Shown piece after piece: positions 25,391-34,291 of a stretch of DNA of 49,713 nt. Origin of the DNA: Candidatus Flavonifractor intestinigallinarum (GTDB taxonomy: Bacteria; Bacillota; Clostridia; Oscillospirales; Oscillospiraceae); the NCBI GenBank assembly GCA_019119165.1, contig DWXO01000004.1:1-49713 (forward strand), read 5' to 3'. Made by a program: the position numbers and the translations under genes. Position 1 is the first letter of the stretch. Each line of letters opens with the position of its first letter. Under the pieces are notes generated by a model that was given only the letters and a program-made list of their open reading frames with translations, did not search any database and was not told the DNA's origin.

Positions 25391-26670
25391 CGCTCCTCAC
25401 CCGCCCTTTCCTGCTCCAGTCTGCGGCGCATGGCGTTGGGAGACTCCCCGCAGTATTTCTTGAAGCAGTAGCTGAAATAGTGCTGGTCGGTGTAGCCGCA
25501 GCGCTGGGCCACCTCCTGCACCTTCAGGCAGGAGGCGGTCAGCAGCTCCCGGGCGGCCTCCATCCGCTTGCGGATCAGAATGTTGATGAAGGTCTCGCCG
25601 GTATACTTCTTGATGCAGGCGCTCAGGTGATTGGGGCTTACATCCAGCATCCCGCTGAGGGACACCAGAGACAGGTCGGCCTCCATATAATGCTGGTCCA
25701 GCGCCTCCAGCGCCCGCTTGCACAGCAGCTCCCCGCCCTTGACGGCGGGGGCCAGGTCGCTGATAAACTGGGCGCCCCCCTCCGTCCGGTCCCCCTGGCG
25801 CAGGGCCTCCATGGCCTCCCGGTAGGCGCCGTGCAGGCCGGTCAGGGCCCCCACCGTCCGGCTGACGCCGATGCGGCAGCGTTTGCCCAGTACCCGATCC
25901 GCCATCTGGGGGATCTCGTCGGCCAGGATATGGAGATACTCGTCAAAGTCCGACGAGTTGCCCAGCAGCACCGAGATCACCTTTCCCGAGGCAAAAAAGC
26001 TGACGCTGCGGAGATATTTAGCGGCCAGCCGGTCCACCGACGCCACGAAGGAAGGTTCGGTGCCGTTGCCGCCGTCCTCGTTGAGCAGGGTGGACACCAT
26101 CACCGTGTAGCCCGGCTTGTCGTCCACATCCCGCAGCAGGCCGCACTGCCGGGCGTAGCCCTCGGCCTGGGCCTCCCCCTCCAGCTCGGCATAGTCGTCC
26201 AGCACCAGGGGCATCACCATGGCCGCCCGCTGGTCGGGACCGTCGGTCCGTGCGCCGGTCTGCCGGAACATGGCGTATTGGGCGTCGATCTTCTTCCGGA
26301 TGGTCCGCAGCTCCGCCCCCAGGCCCTCCATGGTCAGAGGCTTGAGCATATAGCTGATGATGTTGTACTGAATGGCCTGTTTGGCGTACTCAAAATCATC
26401 ATATCCGCTCAAAAAGGCGATATTCGTGGCGGGCCGCACCTCCCGCACCTGCCGGGCCAGCTCTATGCCCGAGATAAAGGGCATCCGGATATCGGTCAGC
26501 AGCAGGTCTGGGGCGTGCTTTTCCACCAGCTGAAGGGCGTCCAGTCCGTTGCTGGCGCTCCCCACCAGGCAGAAGCCATAGTCCTGCCAGGGGATCATGG
26601 TACACACCGCTTCCCTCAGCTCGTCCTCGTCGTCGGCCACGACCACGGTATACTGCGTCTTTGCAGCCAT
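25387..26670 (-). CDS. AraC-type response regulator (YesN-like)
   Basis: A 427-residue regulator: receiver domain with Asp60 in LLLTDIRMP and Lys in MLKPL, a long linker, and a C-terminal AraC double helix-turn-helix (about 325-425, ending YFSYCFKKYCGESPNAMRR). It is the partner of the kinase half of the next gene, overlapping it by four bases (GTGA). By position it probably activates mglBAC. Related three-gene systems (sugar receptor, LytS-type kinase, YesN-type regulator) control sugar ABC operons in Clostridia. If the kinase is dead, the regulator would need another phosphodonor. Confidence 0.92.
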   Translation of the reverse strand: MAAKTQYTVVVADDEDELREAVCTMIPWQDYGFCLVGSASNGLDALQLVEKHAPDLLLTDIRMPFISGIELARQVREVRPATNIAFLSGYDDFEYAKQAIQYNIISYMLKPLTMEGLGAELRTIRKKIDAQYAMFRQTGARTDGPDQRAAMVMPLVLDDYAELEGEAQAEGYARQCGLLRDVDDKPGYTVMVSTLLNEDGGNGTEPSFVASVDRLAAKYLRSVSFFASGKVISVLLGNSSDFDEYLHILADEIPQMADRVLGKRCRIGVSRTVGALTGLHGAYREAMEALRQGDRTEGGAQFISDLAPAVKGGELLCKRALEALDQHYMEADLSLVSLSGMLDVSPNHLSACIKKYTGETFINILIRKRMEAARELLTASCLKVQEVAQRCGYTDQHYFSYCFKKYCGESPNAMRRRLEQERAGEER

Positions 26671-26738
26671 TGGGCCACCTATCCTTTCTGTCAGGGCGAC
26701 GGGCTGCCCGCTCCCTGTTCTTGGATTCAGTAAGAAAC

Positions 26739-26767
26739 ATTATACCAGATAGTTTGCCGACTCTCAA
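26739..26767 (-). promoter_or_regulatory. Promoter of the AraC-type regulator/chimeric sensor operon
   Basis: The -35 TTGAGA (26767-26762), 17-base spacer, and consensus -10 TATAAT (26744-26739). Confidence 0.75.
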
Positions 26768-26805
26768 CACCTCTCGCCGTACCCTGCCATTTCTCTCCAA
26801 AGTAT

Positions 26806-26840
26806 AAAAGAACCGGACGCTGACAGCGCCCGGTTCTTTT
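26806..26840 (-). terminator. Terminator of pyk
   Basis: The stem AAAAGAACCGG (26806-26816) with its complement (26830-26840), extended by CGC/GCG across one mismatch. It is followed on the minus strand by a U-rich arm. It lies 16 bases past the pyk stop. Confidence 0.85.
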
Positions 26841-26856
26841 GGAGAAATGTAGAACT

Positions 26857-28290
26857 TTACAGGCCCTCTTCCACCACCTGGGCTTTGATCAGGTTGGTGG
26901 TGCCCGACTTGCCCAGAGGCACGCCGGCAGTGATGACCACAGTCTCGTCGGGCTTCACCACCCCTTCCTTCCGGGCCACGTCCACGGCCAGGGAGAACAT
27001 CCGGTCGGTGGAGTCCACCTCGCCGCAAAGATAGGGATGGACGCCCCAGGAGATGGCCAGCTGGCGGCGGGTGGATTCGCTCTGGGTGAGGGAAATGATG
27101 TTGCAGCCGGGCCGGAAGCGGGAGATCACCTTGGCGGTGTAGCCGGACTTGGTGGGGGCCAGAATGGCGGTGGCCTTCAAGTCCATGGCGGTCAGGCAGC
27201 AGGTGTGGGTGATGGCGTCGCTGATGCCGCCGATCTCAGGCAGCAGGTTTCGCTCCCGGAACCGGCCCCAGTAGTCGATGGCCTCCTCGGCGGCGGTAAC
27301 GGTAGCCACCATGGTCTCCAGAGCCTCGATGGGGTACTTGCCGGAGGCGGTCTCGCCGGAGAGCATGACGCAGGAGGTGCCGTCGAACACAGCGTTGGCC
27401 ACGTCGGACACCTCAGCCCGGGTGGGCCGGGGGTTGCGGATCATGGAGTCCAGCATCTGGGTGGCGGTGATGACGGGCAGGCCCTTCTGGGTGGCGGCCT
27501 TGATCATCTGCTTCTGGAGGATGGGCACCTCATGGGCGGGGATCTCCACTCCCAGGTCGCCCCGGGCCACCATGATGCCGTCGGAGGCGGCAAGGATGGA
27601 CTCGATGTTGTCCACGCCCTCCCGGTTCTCGATTTTGGCGATGATCTGGACCTTGTCGCCCCCCTCATGCTTATGGAGCTCGGCCCGGATATCCTCCACG
27701 TCGCTGGCCTTGCGGACAAAAGAGGCGGCAATAAAATCGAAGTCGTTTTCCACGGCGAACTTGATGTCGTCCCGGTCCTTGTCGGTGAGGGAGGGCAGAT
27801 GGATATGCACGTCGGGGATGTTGATGGACTTGTTGCTGGACAGGGGGCCGCCGTTCTCCACCTCGCAGACAACGCTGGCGCCCTCGATGCGCTCCACCTT
27901 CAGCTCGATGAGGCCGTCGTCCACCAGGATGCGGCAGCCGGGTCCCACCTCATTATGCAGGTTCTGATAGGTCACCGACACCTGGGTGTGATCGCCGGGC
28001 ACGTCGTCGGTGTGGAGCACAAAGGTCTGGCCCCGCTCCAGAGTCACCGGGCTGTTTTCAAAGGTCTTGACCCGGATCTCGGGGCCCTTGGTATCCAGAA
28101 TGGTGGCCACCGGCGCGCCCAATCCGTCCCGGACCCGCTTCAGCTTGGTGAGCTGGGCCAGGTGGGACTCATGGGTGCCGTGAGAAAAGTTGAAGCGGGC
28201 GGCGTTCATGCCCTTGAGAATCAGCTTGCGCAGGGTCTCCTCGTCGTCCACCGCCGGACCGAGGGTGCAGATGATTTTCGTCTTTCTCAT
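26857..28290 (-). CDS. pyk: Pyruvate kinase
   Basis: Converts phosphoenolpyruvate and ADP to pyruvate and ATP. It is 477 residues, with N-terminal KTKIICTLGPA, NFSHGTHE, active-site IIAKIENREG and the MVARGDLGVEIP loop, B domain, and a C-terminal effector domain with ATKSGYTAKVISRFRP. It lacks the extra PEP-utiliser C-terminal domain found in Bacillus Pyk. Single gene with its own promoter and terminator, placed between the galactose and hexuronate loci. Confidence 0.97.
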   Translation of the reverse strand: MRKTKIICTLGPAVDDEETLRKLILKGMNAARFNFSHGTHESHLAQLTKLKRVRDGLGAPVATILDTKGPEIRVKTFENSPVTLERGQTFVLHTDDVPGDHTQVSVTYQNLHNEVGPGCRILVDDGLIELKVERIEGASVVCEVENGGPLSSNKSINIPDVHIHLPSLTDKDRDDIKFAVENDFDFIAASFVRKASDVEDIRAELHKHEGGDKVQIIAKIENREGVDNIESILAASDGIMVARGDLGVEIPAHEVPILQKQMIKAATQKGLPVITATQMLDSMIRNPRPTRAEVSDVANAVFDGTSCVMLSGETASGKYPIEALETMVATVTAAEEAIDYWGRFRERNLLPEIGGISDAITHTCCLTAMDLKATAILAPTKSGYTAKVISRFRPGCNIISLTQSESTRRQLAISWGVHPYLCGEVDSTDRMFSLAVDVARKEGVVKPDETVVITAGVPLGKSGTTNLIKAQVVEEGL

Positions 28291-28343
28291 GTCCTACCTC
28301 CATAACAGACGTGGTTCCTGTAAGCCTTAACAGATCTGGGCAT

Positions 28344-28372
28344 ATTTTACCTGATTTCACCTGAAATGGAAA
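28344..28372 (-). promoter_or_regulatory. Promoter of pyk
   Basis: The -35 TTTCCA (28372-28367), 17-base spacer, and -10 TAAAAT (28349-28344). Between 28373 and 28414 a bulged palindrome around 28391-28410 lies past the uxaA stop; I see no canonical terminator for the hexuronate operon. Confidence 0.55.
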
Positions 28373-28414
28373 GATGGATTTTTTATCCTACCATGTGGAA
28401 ATTTCCATGGTCCT

Positions 28415-29890
28415 TTACAGCGTCACGCCGTCTTTGAAAATGGCAATCCCCCGGCGGCCCGCCTCTTCGCTTTTGGTGGGGGCGCCCCCGGCCGTGCGGA
28501 GCACCAGATGGAACAGCCGCCGGGCCGCCTGCCCGATGGACTCCCCCTCCGCCACGGAACCGGCGTCAAAATCGATCCACCCAGGCTTGTGGGCGGCCAA
28601 CGCCTTGTTGCTGGAAATCTTCAGGGTGGGGGCCGGCGCGCCGAAGGGGGTGCCCCGCCCGGTGGTGAAAAGGATCAGGTGGGCCCCCGCTGCGCTGAGG
28701 GCGGTGGTGGACACCAGGTCGTTGCCCGGGCCCCACAGCAGGTTCAGCCCAGGCCGGACCACCTGCCCGCCGTAGGGCACCACCCCCACGATGGGGGCTG
28801 TGCCCCCTTTCTGGACACAGCCGCAGGACTTGTCCTCCAGGGTGGTGATCCCCCCGGCCTTGTTGCCGGGGGAGGGATTTTCATAGACGTTCTCTCCGTG
28901 GGAGACAAAGTAGCCCCGGAAGCCCTGGAGCAGCTCCGCCGCCTGACGGAACACCTCCCCATCGGCGCAGCGGCCCAGCAGCAGCTCCTCGGCGCCGAAC
29001 ATTTCGGGCACCTCGGTCAGGATGGTACTGCCACCCCGGGCCACCAGCAGATCGCTGAACCGGCCCACCACCGGGTTGGCAGTGATGCCGGACAGGCCGT
29101 CGGAGCCGCCGCACTTGAGGCCCACTACCAGCTTGCTCACCGGCAGGGACTGCCGCTGGAACCGGGCTGCATAGGCGGCGCACTCCTTCAGCAGGGCCCG
29201 CCCCGCCGCCAGCTCGTCCTCCACCTGCTGGCACACCAGGAACTTCACCCGCTCCGAAGCCGGACCCAGGTCCTCCATCAGCTGGCTGCATTGCAGGTTC
29301 TCACACCCCAGTCCCACCACCAGCACCGCCGCCGCGTTGGGGTGGCGGGCCAGCCCCGCCAGGATGGCCCGGGTGTTGGCGTGGTCGGTCCCCGTCTGGC
29401 TGCACCCATAGGGGTGGGGAAAGGCGTAAAGCCCCTCCACGCTCCCCCCCACCAGGTCCTGGTTATCAGCCGCCAGCTGGTTGGCAATCTCGTTGACGCA
29501 GCCCACGGTGGGCAGTATCCAGATCTCGTTGCGGGTGGCCGCCCGGCCGTCGAGCCGCAGATAGCCCAGAAACTGCTCCGGCTCCTCCGGCTCCAGAGCC
29601 TTGACCGCCGGATGGTAGGAAAAGTCGGTACGGGCGGACAGATTGGTGGTCATGTTGTGGGTATGGACCCACCCGCCCGCCGGGACAGGGGCGGTGACCC
29701 GGCCAATGACGCAGCCGTATTTGTACACCATATCTCCCGGCTGCAGATCGGTGAGGGCCAGCTTATGGCCCTGGGGGATGGGCTCCGCCGCCGTCAGAGT
29801 CCGCCCTCCGGCGCTCACCTGCTCCCCCGCCTCCACCGGGGCCAGGGCCACCGCCACATTGTCCCCTGTATGAATCCGGATCAGCTTCAT
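28415..29890 (-). CDS. uxaA: Altronate dehydratase
   Basis: Dehydrates D-altronate to 2-keto-3-deoxygluconate, closing the galacturonate branch. 491 residues: an N-terminal SAF domain (about 1-95) with the HTHNM segment, then the UxaA body with HPYGCSQTG, GLGCENLQC, LKCGGSDGLSGI and the cysteine-bearing EDKSCGCVQKGG, residues expected to hold the iron cofactor. The ATG at 29890 overlaps the uxaB stop (ATGA). It is the last gene of the operon. Confidence 0.95.
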   Translation of the reverse strand: MKLIRIHTGDNVAVALAPVEAGEQVSAGGRTLTAAEPIPQGHKLALTDLQPGDMVYKYGCVIGRVTAPVPAGGWVHTHNMTTNLSARTDFSYHPAVKALEPEEPEQFLGYLRLDGRAATRNEIWILPTVGCVNEIANQLAADNQDLVGGSVEGLYAFPHPYGCSQTGTDHANTRAILAGLARHPNAAAVLVVGLGCENLQCSQLMEDLGPASERVKFLVCQQVEDELAAGRALLKECAAYAARFQRQSLPVSKLVVGLKCGGSDGLSGITANPVVGRFSDLLVARGGSTILTEVPEMFGAEELLLGRCADGEVFRQAAELLQGFRGYFVSHGENVYENPSPGNKAGGITTLEDKSCGCVQKGGTAPIVGVVPYGGQVVRPGLNLLWGPGNDLVSTTALSAAGAHLILFTTGRGTPFGAPAPTLKISSNKALAAHKPGWIDFDAGSVAEGESIGQAARRLFHLVLRTAGGAPTKSEEAGRRGIAIFKDGVTL

Positions 29891-31389
29891 GGCCGCGCCT
29901 CCAGACAGGCGGCATAGGCGGCCAGCACCCCGTCGGCCCGGATTTTTTCCAGATCCGCCGTTACCGCCGCCGTCAGGCCGTCCACCGCCGTCAGGTCCAT
30001 GCCCCACATCTGCTCGTGGCTCAGGATGGCCCGCACCAGTTCCCCGGCGCTGTCTCCCCGGTGGGCCCAGCAGAACTCCAGCACCCACCGGTCATCGGAC
30101 ACGGTATAGGCCGTGCCGTCGCTCCGGCGGCAGACCAGCCCCTGATCGGTCAGTTCCTCCATGTGCCCGCAGTAGAATTGAATGGCCGCCGCCAGACTCA
30201 TGGTGAGGCAGGGGGGCAGCTGTCCCGTCTGCCCCTGGTAGGCCAGCAGGCTGGGCAGGTTCCGCGCCCGCCACTTGGACACGGTGTTGAGGCAGATACT
30301 CAGCAGGGCGTGGTTCACAAAGGGGTTGTCGAACCGGTCTTCCACCGCCCGGGCAAACTGCTCCAGCTCGGCCCGGTCCAGTTCCAGGGTGGGGATGATC
30401 TCCCGGTAGAGCATTTGCTCCAGAAAGCCCCGCACCACCGGGTGGGCCATACAGTCCCGGACGATATCGAAGCCAGCCAGGTAGGCCCCCGGTACAAAAC
30501 CAGTGTGGCCGCCGTTGAGTATCCGCACCTTCCGGTGCTTATAGGGGGTCACGTCGGGCACCACCGGGCAGTTGAGTCCGGCGGCGCGGAAGGGCAGCTT
30601 GTCCGCCAGCCACTCCGGTCCCTGGATGACCCAGACGCCGAACACCTCCCCCACGTCCAGCAGGGGATCGGCATAGCCCAGCTCCGCCTCCAGCTCAGCC
30701 TGCTCCGCCCGGTCCCGGATACGGCCGGGCACGATGCGGTCCACCAGGGTGGAGCAGAAGGTACACCCCTCCAGCCAGCCCAGGAAGGCCGCCTCCAGCC
30801 CCCACTGGGCGGCGTGGCGCTCCACACAGTCCCGCAGTATGGCTCCATTGTTGTCAATGAGCTCGCAGGACAGGATCACAAGACCCGGCTGCCCCGCCTG
30901 CCAGCGGCGGTACAGCACCTGGGTCAGCTTGGCGGGAAAGGAGGCGGGAGGCTGATCCTCCAGCTTGCAGGCGGGGTCGTAGACGATGCCTGCCTCGGTG
31001 GTGTTGGAGACAATGTACTCCAGCTCCGGGGAGACAGCCACCTCCAGCATGGCCTGGTAATCCTCTCCCTCATAGGGATTGAGGCAGCGGCTCACCGCCG
31101 AGATCACCCGCCGCCGGTCCACGCTTTGGCCGTCCTCACGACCCCGCAGGCACAAGGTATACAGTCCCTGCTGGGCGTTGATCTCCTTTGCCAGGCCCTG
31201 GGGAATGGGCTGGACCAGCACACACTTGCCGTTCCATCCCACCCGCTCATTGGCCAGGTCGAACCAGCAGTCCGCGAAGGCCCGCAGGAAGTTGCCCTCG
31301 CCGAACTGGAGCACCTTTTCCGGCCCCTCCTCCAGCACATAGCCGGTGTAGCCGCTCTCCTTCAACACCTGATAATTTAATGTTTTCAT
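29887..31389 (-). CDS. uxaB: Tagaturonate reductase (altronate oxidoreductase)
   Basis: NAD-dependent reduction of D-tagaturonate to D-altronate. A 500-residue polyol dehydrogenase-family protein with LQFGEGNFLRAF near the N-terminus (nucleotide binding) and the catalytic KHRKVRILNGGHT block (Lys, Asn, His). The ATG at 31389 has a GGAGG site. It is only distantly similar to uxuB. Between it and kdgK is a 10-bp hairpin (31410-31419 with 31428-31437). Confidence 0.93.
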   Translation of the reverse strand: MKTLNYQVLKESGYTGYVLEEGPEKVLQFGEGNFLRAFADCWFDLANERVGWNGKCVLVQPIPQGLAKEINAQQGLYTLCLRGREDGQSVDRRRVISAVSRCLNPYEGEDYQAMLEVAVSPELEYIVSNTTEAGIVYDPACKLEDQPPASFPAKLTQVLYRRWQAGQPGLVILSCELIDNNGAILRDCVERHAAQWGLEAAFLGWLEGCTFCSTLVDRIVPGRIRDRAEQAELEAELGYADPLLDVGEVFGVWVIQGPEWLADKLPFRAAGLNCPVVPDVTPYKHRKVRILNGGHTGFVPGAYLAGFDIVRDCMAHPVVRGFLEQMLYREIIPTLELDRAELEQFARAVEDRFDNPFVNHALLSICLNTVSKWRARNLPSLLAYQGQTGQLPPCLTMSLAAAIQFYCGHMEELTDQGLVCRRSDGTAYTVSDDRWVLEFCWAHRGDSAGELVRAILSHEQMWGMDLTAVDGLTAAVTADLEKIRADGVLAAYAACLEARP

Positions 31390-31409
31390 CCCGACCCTCC
31401 TTTGAAACA

Positions 31410-31437
31410 GACAGCTGGACCAAATGATCCAGCTGTC
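31410..31437. repeat. Intercistronic hairpin between kdgK and uxaB
   Basis: GACAGCTGGA (31410-31419) pairs perfectly with TCCAGCTGTC (31428-31437). No T-run follows, so it is more likely an mRNA processing or stability element than a terminator. Confidence 0.55.
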
Positions 31438-31450
31438 CATGTTTGTTCTG

Positions 31451-32473
31451 TTATCGCTGTACCCGGCCGGAGCCGTCGCCGCCGGCCAGCTTTTCCACCT
31501 CGGCCACGGTGACCCGGTTGTAGTCCCCCTCCACCGAGTGTTTCAGAGCGGAGGCCGCCACGGCGAACTCGATGGTCTCCTGCGCGGACTTGCCGGACAG
31601 CAGGGCGTAGATCAGCCCGCCGCCGAAGGAGTCGCCGCCGCCAACCCGGTCCACAATGTGCAGATGGTACTCCTTGGAGAAGCAGCACTCCTTGCCGTCG
31701 TACAGCATCCCGGCCCAGTCGTTGTCGCTGGCGGAGATAGAGGTGCGCAGGGTGATGGCTACCTTTTCAAAGCCGAACTTGTCCATCAGCTGTCTGGCCA
31801 CGCTCTCATAGCCCGCCTTGTTCAGCTTGCCGCCATAGATATCGCTGCCCTCGGCCTCGATGCCGAACACGTCTTTGGCGTCCTCCTCGTTGGAGATACA
31901 CACGTCCACATACCGGCACAGGTCGGTCATGGCCGCCCGGGCCTGGGCCCGTGTCCACAGCTTACCCCGGTAGTTCAGGTCGCAGGAGATCTTGACTCCA
32001 TGGGCCTTGGCGGCCTCGCAGGCCTGCTTGCAGATCTCCGTCACATTGGGGCCCAGGGCGGGAGTGATGCCGGTAAAATGGAACCAGTCGGCCCCCTCAA
32101 AGATGGCGTCCCAGTCAAAGTCGGAGGTTGTGGCCTCGGCAATGGCGGAGTGGGCCCGGTCGTAGATGCACACGCTTCCCCGCTGGGAGGCTCCCTTCTC
32201 CAGGTAGTAGATACCCACCCGGTCGCCTCCCCGGACGATCTTGGAGGTATCCACCCCAAAATACCGCAGGGAGTCCACGGCGGCCTGACCAATGGCGTGG
32301 GCGGGCAGCTTGGTGACGTACACACTATCCAGGCCGTAGTTGGCCAGGGAGACCGCCACGTTGGCCTCGCCGCCGCCAAAGGTGGCCTGCATCTGATCGT
32401 TCTGGAAGAAGCGGTAGTAGCCGTTGGGGGCCAGGCGGAGCATCAGCTCGCCGAATGTAACAACTTTAGCCAT
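31451..32473 (-). CDS. kdgK: 2-dehydro-3-deoxygluconokinase
   Basis: Phosphorylates 2-keto-3-deoxygluconate with ATP. A 340-residue PfkB-family sugar kinase: opening VVTFGELMLRLAP, the FGGGEANVA substrate loop, and the C-terminal DRVGGGDSFGGG anion-hole and catalytic Asp motif. The ATG at 32473 lies 8 bases inside the end of eda, indicating coupled translation. Its product is the Eda substrate. Confidence 0.93.
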   Translation of the reverse strand: MAKVVTFGELMLRLAPNGYYRFFQNDQMQATFGGGEANVAVSLANYGLDSVYVTKLPAHAIGQAAVDSLRYFGVDTSKIVRGGDRVGIYYLEKGASQRGSVCIYDRAHSAIAEATTSDFDWDAIFEGADWFHFTGITPALGPNVTEICKQACEAAKAHGVKISCDLNYRGKLWTRAQARAAMTDLCRYVDVCISNEEDAKDVFGIEAEGSDIYGGKLNKAGYESVARQLMDKFGFEKVAITLRTSISASDNDWAGMLYDGKECCFSKEYHLHIVDRVGGGDSFGGGLIYALLSGKSAQETIEFAVAASALKHSVEGDYNRVTVAEVEKLAGGDGSGRVQR

Positions 32474-33110
32474 TTCGTACCTCCTTGACGATGGCCACCG
32501 ACTGCTTGCACAGTTCGATGATCTCGTCCCACTTATGATTGTCAATGAGATCGGCGGTGACCATGCAGGAGCCGCCGCAGGCGCACACCACCGGACTGGA
32601 CAGGTACTCCTTCAGGTTTTTCAGGGAGATGCCGCCGGTGGGCATGATCTTGAACATGGGGAAGGGGGCGCTCATGGCCTTGATCTTGCTGAGGCCGCCG
32701 GACTGCTCCGCGGGGAAAAACTTCAGCACCTCCAGCCCCAGCTTGTGGGCGGTGTGGTAGTCGGTGGGGGTGGTGCAGCCGGGGAATACAGGCACGCCCT
32801 TGCTCTGGCAGTAGGTGACAATGTCCGGGTCCAGGCCGGGGGTGACGATGAATTTGGCCCCGGCCTCCAGGGCCTGGTCCACCTGGTCGGTGGTAAGGAC
32901 GGTACCCGCCCCCACCAGCATCTCCGGGCAGGCTTCGGTCATAAGGCGGATGGCCTGGGCGGCTCCGGCGGCCCGGAAGGTGACCTCCGCCACCGGCACC
33001 CCGCCGTCGCACAGAGCCCGGGCCAGAGGAGCGGCGTCCTCCTGGGGATGGTTGAGTTTGATGACCGGCACCACGCCGATCTCAGAAATACGCTTGGAAA
33101 TGGCGTCCAT
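32466..33110 (-). CDS. eda: KDPG/KHG aldolase
   Basis: Splits 2-keto-3-deoxy-6-phosphogluconate into pyruvate and glyceraldehyde-3-phosphate. A 214-residue class I aldolase with catalytic Glu42 in AEVTFR and Schiff-base Lys130 in KFFPAE; GAGTVLT and PTGGISLKN complete the barrel. The upstream in-frame ATG at 33221 would run into uxuA and across a strong hairpin, so 33110 is used. Confidence 0.95.
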   Translation of the reverse strand: MDAISKRISEIGVVPVIKLNHPQEDAAPLARALCDGGVPVAEVTFRAAGAAQAIRLMTEACPEMLVGAGTVLTTDQVDQALEAGAKFIVTPGLDPDIVTYCQSKGVPVFPGCTTPTDYHTAHKLGLEVLKFFPAEQSGGLSKIKAMSAPFPMFKIMPTGGISLKNLKEYLSSPVVCACGGSCMVTADLIDNHKWDEIIELCKQSVAIVKEVRNG

Positions 33111-33141
33111 AGTTATGCCTCCTGTTTTTTCACAAAGAAGG

Positions 33142-33182
33142 GGCGCGTCCGGCACGCGGCTTTCACCCCGGCCGGACGCGCC
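33142..33182. repeat. Intercistronic hairpin between uxuA and eda
   Basis: A perfect 12-bp GC-rich stem (33142-33153 with 33171-33182) in the 80-base gap after uxuA. On the transcript it is followed by CCTTCTTTG, a poor T-run, so it may be partly terminating or stabilising. Confidence 0.55.
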
Positions 33183-33190
33183 GCGCACTG

Positions 33191-34267
33191 TTATCTGTGG
33201 TCTTTTTCGATGGCCTCCCACAGGCCGTTGAGGTAAGAAGCGCCCAGGGCCCGGTCAAACAGACCGTAGCCCGCCCTTCCCTTCTCGTCCCAGATCATCC
33301 GGCCGTGGTCGGGGCGGATATAGAAATCCATCCCCACGTCGTAGTAGGCCTTCATGATCTCGTATAGGTCCAGGCTGCCGTCGGCGGAGAAGTGAGCCGC
33401 CTCCTCAAACTGGCCGGGGCCGGTAAACTTGATGTTGCGGACGTGGGCGAAGGGGATACGGCCCTGACCTCCGAATTCCCGCACCAGGGCAGGGATATCG
33501 TTGTTGGGATTGGATCCCAGGGACCCGGAACACAGAGTCAGGCAGTTATAAGGGCTGTCTACCAGGTCCAGGATCTGACGGATATCCTCCGCGCTGGTAT
33601 AGATCCGGGGCAGTCCAAAGATGTCCCAGGGCGGATCGTCGGGGTGGATGGCCATTTTCACGTCGTACTGCTCGCAGACGGGAATGATGGCTTTCAGGAA
33701 ATAGGCCAGATTGTTGCGCAGGTCCTGGTGGGACACGCTGGCGTACTGGGCGAAGAGGGATTTGATCTCCGCCATGCGCTCAGGCTCCCAGCCTGCCATC
33801 TCAAACTCCCCCGCTCCCTGCTGAATCTGGTCGGCAAAGGCCTGGGGATCGGTGATACGGTCGATGACCGCCTGGTCATAGGCCAGTACAGTGGCCCCGT
33901 CGGGCCGGGGCTTGAACAGGTCGCTGCGGGTCCAGTCGAACACGGGCATAAAGTTATAGCAGATCACCTTGACCCCCGCCCTGCCCAGACGGCGGATGGT
34001 CTCCTGATAGGCCTCGATGTACTGGTCCCGGCTGGGCAGGCCCAGCTTGATGTCCTCGTGGATATTGACGCTCTCGATGACCTCCATCTCCAGGCCGGCG
34101 TCGTTGATCTCCTGTTTCAGGGCCTGGATACGCTCCTCCGGCCAGAGGGCGCCCGCGGGCATATCCATCAGGGAGGTGACCACACCGCTCATATTGGGGA
34201 TCTGCTTGATGTAGCGCAGCGGGATAGGATCCATCTGGCTCCCATACCAGCGAAACGTCATCTTCAT
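33191..34267 (-). CDS. uxuA: Mannonate dehydratase
   Basis: Dehydrates D-mannonate to 2-keto-3-deoxygluconate, the glucuronate branch. 358 residues, beginning MKMTFRWYG as in the family. It keeps YNFMPVFDWTR, HPDDPP with metal-binding His, LCSGS with Cys, the HVRNIK segment, and the C-terminal RPDHGRMIWDE. AAGGAG lies 10 bases before the ATG. Confidence 0.96.
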   Translation of the reverse strand: MKMTFRWYGSQMDPIPLRYIKQIPNMSGVVTSLMDMPAGALWPEERIQALKQEINDAGLEMEVIESVNIHEDIKLGLPSRDQYIEAYQETIRRLGRAGVKVICYNFMPVFDWTRSDLFKPRPDGATVLAYDQAVIDRITDPQAFADQIQQGAGEFEMAGWEPERMAEIKSLFAQYASVSHQDLRNNLAYFLKAIIPVCEQYDVKMAIHPDDPPWDIFGLPRIYTSAEDIRQILDLVDSPYNCLTLCSGSLGSNPNNDIPALVREFGGQGRIPFAHVRNIKFTGPGQFEEAAHFSADGSLDLYEIMKAYYDVGMDFYIRPDHGRMIWDEKGRAGYGLFDRALGASYLNGLWEAIEKDHR

Positions 34268-34291
34268 GACTATCTCTCTCCTTGTGCTCCG

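Noticed and set aside
29891..30088. A longer uxaA with 66 extra N-terminal residues
   Set aside because: The extension lies entirely within uxaB and does not resemble UxaA; the family start is the ATG at 29890.
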